A program made the translations under genes and the position numbers. Below are positions 9,996-25,218 of a stretch of DNA of 57,948 bases, in pieces. How positions within the stretch are numbered: the stretch's first letter is position 1; each line of letters starts with the position of its first letter. Source of the stretch: Zygnema cylindricum. Lineage: Eukaryota; Streptophyta; Zygnematophyceae; Zygnematales; Zygnemataceae. The stretch spans positions 34,488-92,435 of the forward strand of contig JBBHKE010001514.1 of assembly GCA_037447655.1 (NCBI GenBank), in the 5' to 3' direction. Under the pieces are notes generated by a model, which saw only the letters and a list, made by a program, of their open reading frames with translations, searched no databases and was not told the origin of the DNA.

Positions 9996-12430
9996 CTGTA
10001 CTGTAGTCAATTGCGGCACAGTGCTTTTGTAATGTACTGTCCTGTCTTGTAGTTGTGTTCGGCGCGCACGGCGAGCAATTACCAAGTACAGGGAGTGTTT
10101 CTTACATGTTTCCCCGGTGTGGTGAACCCTGTGAACCCTCATTTCACCGTGCAAAATACGCCGTAAGTTTCACCATTACAAAATACCTACGGGTATCATG
10201 TAATCCGTAAAATATTTTTTTGTTACGGACTCTAATTCTGACCAGGAAATAAGGATTTTGTTTTACCAAGGGTTTGTTGAGGACGCTGCCCGAATAAAAA
10301 AAACTATATTTCCATCGTAGACAAATTGTCGATGTATATAACGTAAACCTTTCAGTCGTACTTTAATTATTAACCGTGCGCTGGCAATAGTTGTTACAGT
10401 ACTGTAGTTTCAATAAGACTTCGACCCGAAATGTTGAACTACGGTTAGCAACTCTATTAAAGGAGTAGACAACAATCTGTCACGTCTCCATTCACTTAAT
10501 TGGTATTATCTATTATATTTTCGCGAAACGATGATAAACCATTAACGCTATTGACGAAGGGGCATTATTTCTTTGTTGAACAAGCCATATAATGATAAGA
10601 ACAATAATTAAAAGAGAGTCATTCAAATAGACATTCTATTTCGAGTAAATTGATAATGTGAAATTTGAGATTATTGCACTCACAATGTCCTATGTAAGCT
10701 AAACAATGAAATCGTTAGAGATATTTTCGCTGTTTAATGTAAACGCCTTGTATGTTTTGTATGGGGTTAGAGGTGAAGTTTGGGCTGCAAATTGTACATA
10801 TTTTGTGCTTATTATTATTCCACGTGACTTTGTAATTTACGCAATAGGGTTGAAAAACAACATGTTATTGTAACTAGAGATGAAGTTACTATGTGTACTT
10901 AACGTTTTTTTTAATGGGCTCATTTGGACATTAATGGTTGCGTACCAAACTCATATGTTACAATTAAAAATCCCTGTAATGATAACGGTTATTAGCTTAC
11001 ATTTACACAAATTGGTGCAATAACATGTATTAATGTCGAAATTACATATCTTTTAAAAGCAATTCATCTTAAATCGCATGAATGCGCATTGATTGTATGT
11101 GAGTACTTATCGTAATACTTCATTATGAATAGTAATTATAATAAATAATGGTACGATAATGGTCTATAGTGCCCATTATAAAAAACAATCTTTGGTCGTA
11201 AAAGCCAAATACGTGCACTTTATGTTTATGGTTATCCGCATCATATGATGGGTTGTATTTTAACAATTATTTATAGTTTATGGTTATACTAGCATGTATG
11301 TTTATGTGTTATAACAATAAAAGGTGCCATAATAATAAATATAGGGATTGACGACGCATATGGTTGATTATAAAAGAGTATGCCAAAAAAAAATAAAAAA
11401 AATAAATATGTTGTGTTGACTGTCGATTGTTGTATTTTGTACACATTTGGATGGTTATGCATAAATTATTTATAAAATATGTCATAGTAATTGTGTAATC
11501 ATCCGTTAATGTAATGTCGGTCGGTATAACTTCATAAGCCATGTATACGCCAAAAATTCCATTAACCTATCTATTAAACGTTGCTTTGGATGTCTATTAC
11601 TGGTTATTATAACTACACAGAATAACTTATGACATTTAATTGTGTATTGATATTATACTAGTTTATTGTTAACCATAACTCAACGATCTATTGTTAATTA
11701 TAACTGATCATAACAAAAATGCTCTATATAGAAAGGCAGCAATGGCGTTTGTAACATGTGTCGTTGATAATTTTAAAAGGTTTTTAAATAAATATGTTAG
11801 AATAGTTAATGGATGCATATGACACAAATTTACTATAAACGTAAAAAACTATAAACTGCACCCATTCAAAGAGAGCGAACAATGATATTTTAAAATTATA
11901 TGGGTGGTTATCGCAACGGTGTATAACATCATAAAATAGATTCGATAAGGTAACAATTGGTTAGCATAACTTGATGAAGTGTCTTTGGGTTTAAAGATCA
12001 CAATTAATAGGTAAAGCATGGATGTTAGCAGTGTTTAAGGTAACTTATTGGCGGTTGTTACAAATATTTATATCCACATATTTATGTAAAATAATAAAAT
12101 ACATAAAACAAGTTTTTTGACTTGCGGAAAAGTATCAACGGGTCAATCAAACCAAATGTTGTTATGGGTAAAAGCTGGTATTTGGGAGATATATGTGTGC
12201 TTATACCATTGTTTTCATGTACGTATATCCTAAGTTGAAATATCTAGTATACTAGGGTTTGAAGGTAATTACATGACGCAAATAAATGGTCATTACAAAT
12301 CAATGATAACAACAAATGTAATGCTAAAGACAAAACAAGGCATCGTATTGAACATTTTAAAACAACGGAAAAAAAAAAGAAATAGCAAAATAAGAAAATA
12401 CAATTTGAACCCGAAAGCAACATTGAAAAA
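9996..12430. other. AT-rich stretch without recognisable genes
   Basis: About 2.4 kb that is poor in GC, with many short stops in all frames and repeated words such as GGTTATN and TTATAAC. One 77-codon minus-strand frame at 11309-11542 is low complexity and is not supported. It could be old decayed repeat sequence; no family was recognised. Confidence 0.5.
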
Positions 12431-12469
12431 CAAATAGTATGTCTCTCCCTTAAAAATATAAATCTAAAA

Positions 12470-13410
12470 TTTAACTCGTGATAGAGCGAAGCTATTCTAA
12501 CTTTCGGAACCGTGACAACTTTCGTTCAAACTCCCTCTTAGAAGATCCCTCTTTAAAAATTGGTTCAGTTAAATAGGCCAAAGCTTCTTTAGTTCCGCCA
12601 TGCTCCCACTAAACTTTTAAGCTATAATCTTTTCTATAAAACTTATAGCTTTTGCTAAATTCCAACCAAGAGCCCTCATCAACTTTTCAATACAAACCAC
12701 AATTCTAAAACACCGAACCCATTTTATTTTTTCATTATCTACCCATACTACATATTGAGATCCAGGTGGTTTGCATTTTGTGATTAGTTTATTATCTTAA
12801 AACGCTCTTAATGGGGGTTGGCCTTTCAACCCGTAATGATATTCATTAAAAATTGATCCGACATTCGCATCACTGTTGACACTTTGTATCCTATATCCCT
12901 ACCAATTGTCCCAGTCAATTTGAAACCCATGAAGCTTTACATGACCGAAAATAAATAATTTTGCGGATTCATTGTCGAAGATGTTGAATGGTTTCCAAAA
13001 AAAGAACGATCGGACTCATTTGTATGTGATGAATTGGAAGGAGGGATATTGGCCGAGGATGTTCAGGGGATAAAATAGTTAAGAAAGAGTGAAAACGTGC
13101 TAGGTGTATGATGTGAAAAGGAAAGGATAGGTGCAATAAAATTTGGCGAGGAGGGAAACTCAAAATGTGTAGGAAACGGTGATGGTGGAGGAGGAGGAGG
13201 TGAAAGAGGAGGAGGTGGATGAGGAGGAAAAAAAAGAGGAAGACGAGAAGGAGGAAGAGGTCGAAGAGGTGGAGATTGATGAGGTGGAGGAGACGGGGGC
13301 CGCGTGGGCAAATCGATGGTTGGGGAGGAATTTGGGGGAGATGGAGGGGCAAAAGAAGGATGTGAAAATAAAGAAATTACACGCTTTAAATCACGCTTTA
13401 AACACATTAT
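12470..13410 (-). pseudogene. Possible decayed coding region, proline-rich then unknown domain
   Basis: Read on the minus strand, a proline/serine-rich segment (13063-13407, ending FIP before a stop) is followed, after in-frame stops and at least one frameshift, by protein-like stretches. These include SQYVVWVDNEKIKWVRCF, LMRALGWNLAKAISFIEK and, in a shifted frame, KEALAYLTEPIFKEG. The change of frame near 12610 and the stops suggest a broken gene or element. I do not recognise the family, and the proline-rich part may be simple low-complexity DNA. Confidence 0.3.
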
Positions 13411-13424
13411 ATATATTATAACAA

Positions 13425-13850
13425 CCGGTTATAAGTGATATATTACATTTATTTTAGCAATTTTATCTAACTGTTGTATATTACATATTGTAAGAGCTAG
13501 TTAAAATTGTTATATTACACTAAATATAACAACTAGTTATAATTGTTGTATTATACTAATTATAGCAGTCATTTCTAACTGTTATATTAAGTACATTTAT
13601 AACTGTTATATTAAGTATATTATAACAGCTATATCTAACTGTTGTATTAAATATCTTGTATGAAATATATTACAGCTAGTTCTAACTGTCATATTAAATT
13701 GTATTATAACAGCTAGTATAACATTCATTTGTAGATGGTGTACTATATATACTACAACAGGTAGTTATGACCGCTATATTAAATTATTATAATAATTATA
13801 TCTAACATACATATAATATATATTATAACAACCGGTAGTAAGTGTTGTCC
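13425..13850. repeat. AT-rich minisatellite, unit about 40 bp
   Basis: Degenerate copies of a unit built on TATAACAGCTAGTTCTAACTGT followed by a TATTA spacer repeat about ten times. No coding potential is present. Confidence 0.7.
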
Positions 13851-14330
13851 ATAGCCATTTCCAGCCATGGATTTACCCTCGGAAGCACCACAGACTACCC
13901 AAAAACAGCCTACTTTGAATCAACACAGAATTCTACAGAAATAATAAACCAAGCTGAAACTCTAAAGAGAGATAGTTTTTAGGCTATAAAATGACCTCAC
14001 AAAGTTTGAGAAAAAAATAATAAAAATAGTGATCACATCATCTAGTCAAAGTCGCAGAAAAACAGTCTGCCAGAACTTTGATAAAACTGACAACTTCACA
14101 ATAAATTTACACACATACCAGACACACAATAGGTCTGAAAATCTGTAGCAAGGTAGACAATAGAAGGAAGAACATACATGCAAAATTTCACATAATTTTG
14201 CCAACAGATCTGAGAGCAATACTCAGACAAAATTACCAAAAATGACCATAAACAGTTTTTGGTACAGAAAGTTCCCTATGTCTTAAAATGACTAAGTCCT
14301 ACAAATGTAAACTAGAGCTCACTACTGAAC
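13851..14330. other. No gene recognised
   Basis: A-rich sequence with scattered CAGAAA words; no open frame, RNA or repeat structure could be supported. Confidence 0.4.
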
Positions 14331-15070
14331 GTACGGAGGCATACCAGCCGTACGCTATCTACCAGCTACCTCAAATAATGTTAGTATACCCGAATACTTC
14401 AAGGTACAGCGCCGTACAGAGCTGTACCCGATTTTTTTTTTTGTCAGACAAAATATTGTTACAAGAAAGCTGGCGGGAAGCTCATATAGGCGTAATTCTT
14501 GACCATTGGATATTTCACTTTTTGAGATGTGCGAAGCAATCGCGCACATCATCCAATGGGACACAACTCTCCTAGCGAGGAGAGTTCTATCCCACAGGAT
14601 GATTACCAGGTACACCTGAAAAAGAAAAAAAATATCTACTTTAAAAAAGCGATCACAGGCCAACACGTCGTACATTCTATGTGCCTCCTGCCACGTTGGA
14701 TTCGGTTCAGCCGAAAATATCCTCGCACGCTCTGTTTGACATCCACATTCAAAGTTTGCCGCAACCTTCAAAGTTTGCCGTGTATTTTTGCCATTCCGTT
14801 TCGAAATTTTCATTTCCATTTTCAAATTCAAAATTTGGCCGCAAACTTTGCGTACAAATCATTAACGACCTCCGGTCGTACAAATATTTCGTTTTGACTT
14901 TCTGTTCGTAGATTTTTTTAAGATTTTCAGAATATGAACTTTAACCTATGAGGCGCCAATCATGATTGAGGAAGGTTTGTTACTAGCCCGACAAAATGGA
15001 GCGGACTTCTAGTAAACCCTGTCAGTAGACTTGTCGGTACATTTACTAAGACCGCCTAATGGAATGTCAC
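14331..15070. repeat. GTACGG-rich interspersed repeat
   Basis: Carries GTACGGAGGCATACCAGCCGTACG near its left edge and, on the right (14870-15070), the reverse complement of about 9000-9220, including GGCGCCAATCATGATTG and TTACTAGCCCGACAAAATGG. Short frames on both strands overlap each other and look like repeat shadows. Confidence 0.5.
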
Positions 15071-15772
15071 CCTGAGAGAGTTGTTCTATCAGGAGGTCTT
15101 AGTAAACTTCAAAAATCATTTACTAAAGTTATCGTTCCATTGTGTCGGGTCAGTAACCAACATTTTATTTGCGTGGCACACATGACTGTCCACGTAATGG
15201 ATGGATACGTTTCTGACAATCTTCAAAGAATTTCTGACAACAAATTGTGACCACATATTTGTACTAGCGAAGGTAAAAAGTGACCAGTACGACATATTGA
15301 ATAAAATCTGTTCAGGGGGACGAAACTTAAGATTTGTAAAAGCGTACGAAAATGTCAGAATAGTTAGTGGATGGCAACAGAAGCATGAAACAATATCCAC
15401 CGTCAAAGATTTTCTTGCGGCTTTCGGTGGCCTTACATCCTCCTTGGCAGAAGGCACATGTCATATGCGACGTGTACCCACCTGGTCGCGCGGTCGTCGT
15501 GGATATTTGTTCATTTTTCCACGAGGCACGATGTTATTCGTTCAGGCGCTAAAAATTGACCTACTCCGGGTCACTTGTTGCGAACTGAAAGTGTCAGACG
15601 ATGGCGTATCCGATTGTGCATCCGACGGTTCACGTTTACGCCCATAAACGTGGAGAATCAGATCGCTCATCCAATAGGCTTGTTTTCCTAACATTTTATT
15701 TTTTTTGGTACGACACTGTGCGAAACAGTACGACTTTCACTAAACAACGACATTTTCCCCTTAATGGAACCT
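15071..15772. repeat. Interspersed repeat family 2, copy 1
   Basis: Closely resembles 40922-41610 along its length. Shared landmarks are ATCGTTCCATTGTGTCGGGT, CAAATTGTGACCACATATTT, GACGAAACTTAAGATTTGTA, GCAGAAGGCACATGTCATA and CCTAATGGAACCTTACCCT at the end. In both places it is followed directly by a family 1 repeat, so the pair has been copied as a unit. Frames inside are broken. Confidence 0.65.
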
Positions 15773-16440
15773 TACCCTGAGTCGATGTTCCATCACGAAG
15801 AGTATGTAAACCACGTGTTATACATTGGGTGGCACCACGTGGGTTTTGACCGGATATTGAAAATCTTTTAAAAATCTTCACACCGACAAATTTCACTTCA
15901 AATCTTCACTTGTGTACCATGTACATGCGTACCAAGTCATAAAACGACAAAACTTTTGTACTTTTTGCAAACGCCATTTTTTTACGCCAGCTCATTTTTT
16001 GGGGTTTTTGTTTTCGAACATGACGAAAATCCTTTGCCGGAAATAGTGTGACGAAGGACAGCTTCGAGATTATTATTTTTATTTTCAGTTGCATTTTGAA
16101 AGGTACATACCATGTGCAAATTTTGTCGATTTTCGTTGGTTGTCCATTGTGACACATAGCTTAATCGTCTAGCGTTTCGCGATTAATTTTTTCCTGTAGG
16201 TGCCAACCCACCTCCTACAGGTACTCTCCTACAGGTACGTTGTCAGCTACAGAGAAAAATGAATCAAATGCCTCACGGATGAATATGCGACGGTCAGTGT
16301 TACCTCCCAGACCTTCGAGCAATATTCTCTGTGATGTTGTTTCGCGTATAAAGACAAAATAAGCGGTACGGTTTGGTACGGATAGTCGCGGATTTTTGTA
16401 AACTACCCCACTTTTTGACTGACGAAACTTGACCGTAAGG
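15773..16440. mobile_element. Inverted-repeat element family 1 (GGGTGACGTTCCAT ends), copy 1
   Basis: Starts with an eroded end (CCCTGAGTCGATGTTCCATC) and ends with sequence like the right end of the better copy at 43096-43839. The interior shares CCAACCCACCTCC, GACCTTCGAG and the peptide-like RTAYFVF stretch on the minus strand. The best copy has GGG starts and flanking TTA, which would suit the PIF/Harbinger superfamily; the assignment is tentative. Confidence 0.5.
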
Positions 16441-16955
16441 GCCAAGTTCCACAGTCGTTTTGTAATCATACGGCCAACTCTATTGGCCGGGTTGATTGAG
16501 GGTGGACTTCCATTAGCGAAAAAGTGGAGTTGTTTACTAAGGGCCTTACTGTTTCGTACAAGTCTGTACCATTTTTTTTTTCCAAGGAAAACATCTTTAC
16601 GGAAAAATCTCCTATGTTGTTGGCGTAAAAGCTGACCGTCGGATGCCATTACACTTTTTATCCGAGGTGCCATGTCGTCAACCCTAAAAATATAAAAAAA
16701 ACCCTAAAAAAGGTGCTCACTACTGACTAAGTGAGGATCCACTCAATTGTATACATTCGTGGGCTTCTCTTGCGTTTAATTATTAATGCCACAAAACCTA
16801 CTCATGGGAAATCCTCTCTTTACCTTACCTTCTTATATTTTCGTTCTCTTACGATGACTTTAACTTCTTCACCTCTATCTCCCTCTCTTGTAGCGTCTAC
16901 ACTATTACCACCTCCAATAATAGGTTATGAAAACCAACCACATTTCGACCATCTC
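16441..16955. other. No confident gene; end of a 152-codon minus frame
   Basis: The minus-strand frame 16215-16673 runs from here into the family 1 repeat; its conserved part (KSGVVYKNPR to RTAYFVF) lies in the repeat. Between 16680 and 16955 the sequence is pyrimidine-rich and unassigned. Confidence 0.35.
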
Positions 16956-16956
16956 T

Positions 16957-17115
16957 CTAACTTCGATGGAACCCCTCCGGTAATTTCTCCTCCTCAAAAG
17001 TTTGATTATCGACCACCGATTTAATCTCTTTCTCCCATGCCGGTTTCCACCTACTCTCCCTATCGGCTGACCTTCTCGCTTCGCCATAAGATTGAGGGTC
17101 GCCGCTCATATTTAA
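16957..17115 (-). pseudogene. Ty1/copia reverse transcriptase remnant (start of RT region)
   Basis: The minus-strand frame reads MSGDPQSYGEARRSADRE, then WKPAWEKEIKSVVDNQTFE and KLPEG. This follows the start of copia RT domains: DP-SY-EA, then W--A---EI-S---N-T, then LP-G. A stop ends it and the catalytic RT blocks are missing. It is unrelated in detail to the copia element at 33082-39501. Confidence 0.55.
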
Positions 17116-18942
17116 GTGATTGCTACAAAAGAAACTTGGTCTCCTTAGCATCGAAAAGGAAATAATGCAAATTTGATGCATTTTCCCTTTCCGATCATAA
17201 GAGAGCTTTTCTGGTTTCTTCCCCATCGTAATCTGAGTGCTCCTAAGAAGAATTTGCTCAACCTCTTTCTCCTCCTCGGATTTTTGCATTCATTTTTTGA
17301 CTTTGTGCACACCCGAGGTTATATTGCGGTGGTCGGAAGAGGAACTGGATCCCATAGGGTTTCCCTTAAAAAAAAGTAACTCAAGGGTTTTTTGAAAATT
17401 AATAATGATAAGACTTTATTTAGATTTTATTAAGAAAGTACGATAGTAAACCATCTGATTGCATGGGATCCAAAAAAGTGGACGCAAAGACGAAACTTAA
17501 AAGCTTTAAAAACTTGCAAGAGAAACAAAAGAAAACCATCTTTTGTCTTTTGTTTTTTGTCTTTTTGTAAAACTCATATTTTGTCTTTCTGTGAAAAACA
17601 GTGTGAAATTAACTAACACGTGGACGAAAAGCTTATTTCTCGAAAGTACGGATTGGTCGACCGGACTTGTCATGACAAACATGACCAAATCTGCCACTTT
17701 TTTGTCTTTTCCTTTCCATCAAGCCCAGCTTACCACCTCTCATTAACGGGTCAGAGGCTCGTAACAGGATCTCCTTTACCTCTATTTTCCAGTGTCCCAA
17801 TTTTACTTTCGAAATTTTTCGTTTCTATCTTCCTATTAACACGGTCGGATCAAATCAAGTCTCCTTTTTCGCTGGATACCTTCAATTTCTACGTCTTAGT
17901 TTTATTTTGTTTGTTTATTTTATCCAATTAATGCGAGATCGGTTTCCAAAAGTAAAAAAAGTCATTGTTTTTCGCCATCGGTTTGTACCGAGTTTATACG
18001 AATTTCGTATTCATTTGAACTTGTTGCCGTAAGGACTTAATCGAAGTAAAAATCGTGCTGGCAAAAAATGTTTATTTTTATTTTTTTTTCCTTCCCTTAG
18101 GATATCCACTTACCAAAATTGTTATTTTATTCCTTGTCTCAGTCGACTTATGCGTCCCTGTCACAACTACCTCCCATGGTAAGCTTTAAAGCTACTAAGT
18201 CAAAGGTTTTCCAAAAATGCCCCTCTCTCCTTTTTTCTGGCCATCTTCTCTTTCGTCTTACCTTCCCTTTATCCCTCCCTACCACTTCACTTTCACGACA
18301 CTCCCTTCCCCCACTCATCCACCACCTCAGAAGCTTCTCAGCGATTACTCAACTAGGAGAATCGTACCCGTGGAAGCAGCCCACAAACGTCGAAACCTTA
18401 TTTAGTGTTCCTAAGGCTACTTTGTCTCCTATTTTGTCTATGTTTGTGAGGTTATAATTCTTGTTGATTGTTTTATGCTTAACACTTTCTTCTTTTCCGG
18501 GCAGCTTCTAAACTGAAAATTCCCGTGTGACAACCTGTCACACTCTTTCAAGTGCCACGTATACTTAATTTTTCCTTTGGTTAAAAAATTCCATATCCCC
18601 CTTTATTGGTCTCATACCCCCCGGTTTAATAATAATTTGGTTTTAAAACTTCCTATATTTTGTTTCATATCCCTTTCTTTAGTATTAGATTAGCGTGTAC
18701 GATTAAAACTCCACGCTATCTAATATACCTCAAATAAGATCTTAAAATAATGGGGTAACTTAAAACAAATTTACCATTGTTTACCACATACAAAATATTG
18801 TTCCACAATAATAAAATTGGACATGTTTTCAAACATATGTACACCAATGTTGCTTTTATTCCACCAAAGATTAGCTTTTTCACAACTCCTAAAAGGCAAC
18901 ACTCCATTATAACTTCTCCTTCCTCCTCTTGTCAGACTTTTT
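17116..18942. other. No gene that I can support
   Basis: Contains a frame at 18119-18457 (plus) rich in S, L and P from pyrimidine-rich DNA, a TTTTGTCTTTT-type low-complexity stretch at 17540-17590, and a GGATCCCAT / ATGGGATCC pair near 17345 and 17465. None has a recognisable product or splice partners. Confidence 0.35.
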
Positions 18943-22840
<3,898 letters not shown>

Positions 22841-23807
22841 CCTGTCGCCTCTGCCACGTCAGCACGTCACGTCAACAACCCATGTAAGCAAGGCAAGTCA
22901 GCCAGAAGCTCCTCATATGATACATTGTCAGTCCGCGTCAGCAAGAGGCTCCTCACATTGATACACGTCAGCAATCCACGACAGAAGAACCCTCCTCTGA
23001 TTGATTCACGCAGGCAAGTTGCTGCGGCAAGTAAAAACTTTTGCTACTCTATTACCTCTACTGTTACTACTACTTGCTACTATTGCTGTACTGCTACTAT
23101 TACTATACTACTACTCCTACTGTTCATACTATTACTATACTGCTACTATTACTGTACTGCTACTATTACTATACTACTACTCCTACTGTTCATACTATTA
23201 CTATACTGCTACTATTACTGTACTGCTACTATTACTATACTACTACTCCTACTGTTCATACTATTGCTATACTGCTACTATTACTATACTGCTACTATTA
23301 CTACCACTGTTGCTACTATTACTATGTGAAGCAAATCACTACGACGTGGCAGGAAATATCAGGGAAAGCTACAAAGGAATGGCAGGTGAATGGTGGTGGT
23401 GAAAGACTCACAGAGCTGTGACACGTAAAGTTTCACACGTGCGAGAGTGACACTGTCGTCAGGACGGTAAAGATGGAGTCAACAGGACACGTGTCAAAAA
23501 TTGGGTGTAGCAATGGGACAGTGAGCACGGATGATGACACGTGGCGTTAACGGAAGCAAAAGGTTTGAAACTTTAGAGACCTAGCTCAAAACAGCCACGT
23601 GTCATTCACGTTGTCCTTGGTCGCTTTCGATTGGATAGAAAGCAGTACGGTTTTGCGATCCACGCAGTTCGTATGTTCGACTGTTAAGGCGAATGCCCAT
23701 TTTAACGGAGAGCCCTTCATTAAACTTTGTCGTTTTTAATAACGGTTCAAATAAAGTTTTCATGTTGCGTGGACGCACGAAATATGTAAATATACATATG
23801 TAATATG
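22841..23807. promoter_or_regulatory. Shared upstream region of KAE1 and pebA with G-box cluster
   Basis: KAE1 (minus) and pebA (plus) diverge from this region. Four perfect G-boxes (CACGTG) sit at 23436, 23488, 23538 and 23596. Three of them are extended to ACACGTGTC, ACACGTGGC or CCACGTGTC, the form bound by plant bZIP/bHLH factors. Further ACGT cores cluster at 22850-22990, next to a duplicated block (AGAAGCTCCTCAT and AGAGGCTCCTCAC). The region is richer in GC than its surroundings. Which gene the G-boxes serve is not shown by the sequence; they lie 0.6-0.8 kb upstream of KAE1 and 1.2-1.4 kb upstream of pebA. Confidence 0.5.
23040..23320. repeat. TAC-rich tandem repeat with 66-bp unit
   Basis: Trinucleotide-like TACTATTAC sequence. 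A 66-bp higher-order unit recurs three times, marked by ATACTACTACTCC at 23105, 23171 and 23237. All three plus frames stay open as tyrosine/leucine/threonine repeats, which is a composition effect and not a gene. Confidence 0.85.
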
Positions 23808-24181
23808 TAGTGTTGGGTATCGAGGACCACTTGCCGATATTCGATATGTACCGAATTTTAGGTACCCGATAATCGATATATCGCTTCGATATATCGATTA
23901 TTTAAATATCGCGATATATCGCCAATATATCATATCGACAATATATCGAAAATGATTTTTTTTTTTTTTCTCAAGCACCCCGGGATATCCGTACGATTTT
24001 TCTTACAGTTTTTCGTACAGTTTTCCGTACTCTCACTGTACGGACAAGCCATTTTTGCGATATATATCGCGATGGTTTATGTTGGTCCCGGTACGATATA
24101 TCGAGGAATCTGTTTGATCGATATTCAATATATCGAATATCGAACTTATCGCGATATGAAATTACCCGATACCCAACACTA
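23808..24181. mobile_element. Non-autonomous hAT-type element, 374 bp
   Basis: Inverted ends TAGTGTTGGGTATCG and CGATACCCAACACTA are flanked by the 8-bp direct repeat GTAATATG at 23800-23807 and 24182-24189. The interior is dense in CGATATATCG palindromes. It belongs to the same group as the elements at 2387 and 31434 but has GGG in the end repeat and is much shorter. It lies in the KAE1-pebA intergenic region. Confidence 0.9.
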
Positions 24182-24189
24182 GTAATATG

Positions 24190-24794
24190 GGATACTCTCG
24201 CACTGAATCTACGCACATTTTGTTCGTTCATTCGTACGTTTGTTGACTTCTTGTTACGAGTCGGAGCATCTTCCAACACCAAAACATGAAACAAGAAAAA
24301 ATATAAATTGATTACTGAAAATGTGAAAAAAGATAGAATCAACTTTCACTATTGGATGACGCACCTAATTTAGTTCGAATAGGATTTGCTTGTAACGAAA
24401 ATTTTCGTACTGTTATCCTTCCAGCCTAAGGGAAACAATTTAAGGAATCTTTGGAAGTCTTTAGAAACCCAAATTCTAAATTTTAACCAAAAACGATTCG
24501 AAATTTACGAATCCATTGCAAAAACTTAGTGATGGAAAAAAATTAAATTCTCTTTGTTTTACCAAGCTAACGACAGGCTTAAAATTTTACAAAACAAATA
24601 CTCAATATTCAAAAATTGATCAACCAATCAATTCAACTCTTCCAAGTTTGAAATCAATCCCAAACAAAAACCAAGTTCAAAAAAAAAAAAAAAACAACCA
24701 AACAATTACAGAAAAAATAATAAAATCAAAATTAAGCAAAATATCAAAGAAAACATTGACTTTTTGTTACTTTGACCCCTCGATAATCATTCAA
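24190..24794 (+). other. Upstream and 5' leader of pebA
   Basis: AT-rich sequence. An open frame in phase with pebA extends upstream to 24516 but is a lysine/asparagine-rich stretch (KKKKNN) unlike a transit peptide, so the start was placed at 24795. No TATA box could be chosen with confidence. Confidence 0.4.
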
Positions 24795-25146
24795 ATGGCC
24801 ACATCTCTAGTCACGATGTCAAACCCTAATTTTATACATATACCAACTCCGAGTAAAACAAAATTTCTTTTTCCTACTTCTTATAATTGTACCTCTAGTT
24901 TTTTAAATTTTGGAAAATTTGATCCGGATAAGGTTAACTTATTATGTGTAAATAAGAGACAAAACGGAAGTTTCCGCGTTTCTTCCGAGAGTAGAACCCA
25001 TGAAGGAAAAATCCCTACTGGAGTACAAGAGAAAAGAGCGAATGAGAAGCAGGAGGATGCCACGCGGCAACCGTCAGCAAATGGGCATGTGGCAAAAGAA
25101 GATTTTGCAGAATCTTTAAATCGTGGAATTAATGGTGAGCATTTGG

Positions 25147-25218
<72 letters not shown>

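Noticed and set aside
23040-23320. CRISPR-like array
   Set aside because: The 66-bp units are contiguous low-complexity repeats with no unique spacers, and the genome is eukaryotic.
23001-23421. Three overlapping frames rich in Tyr/Leu/Thr
   Set aside because: They arise from a TAC-rich tandem repeat; no frame is favoured.
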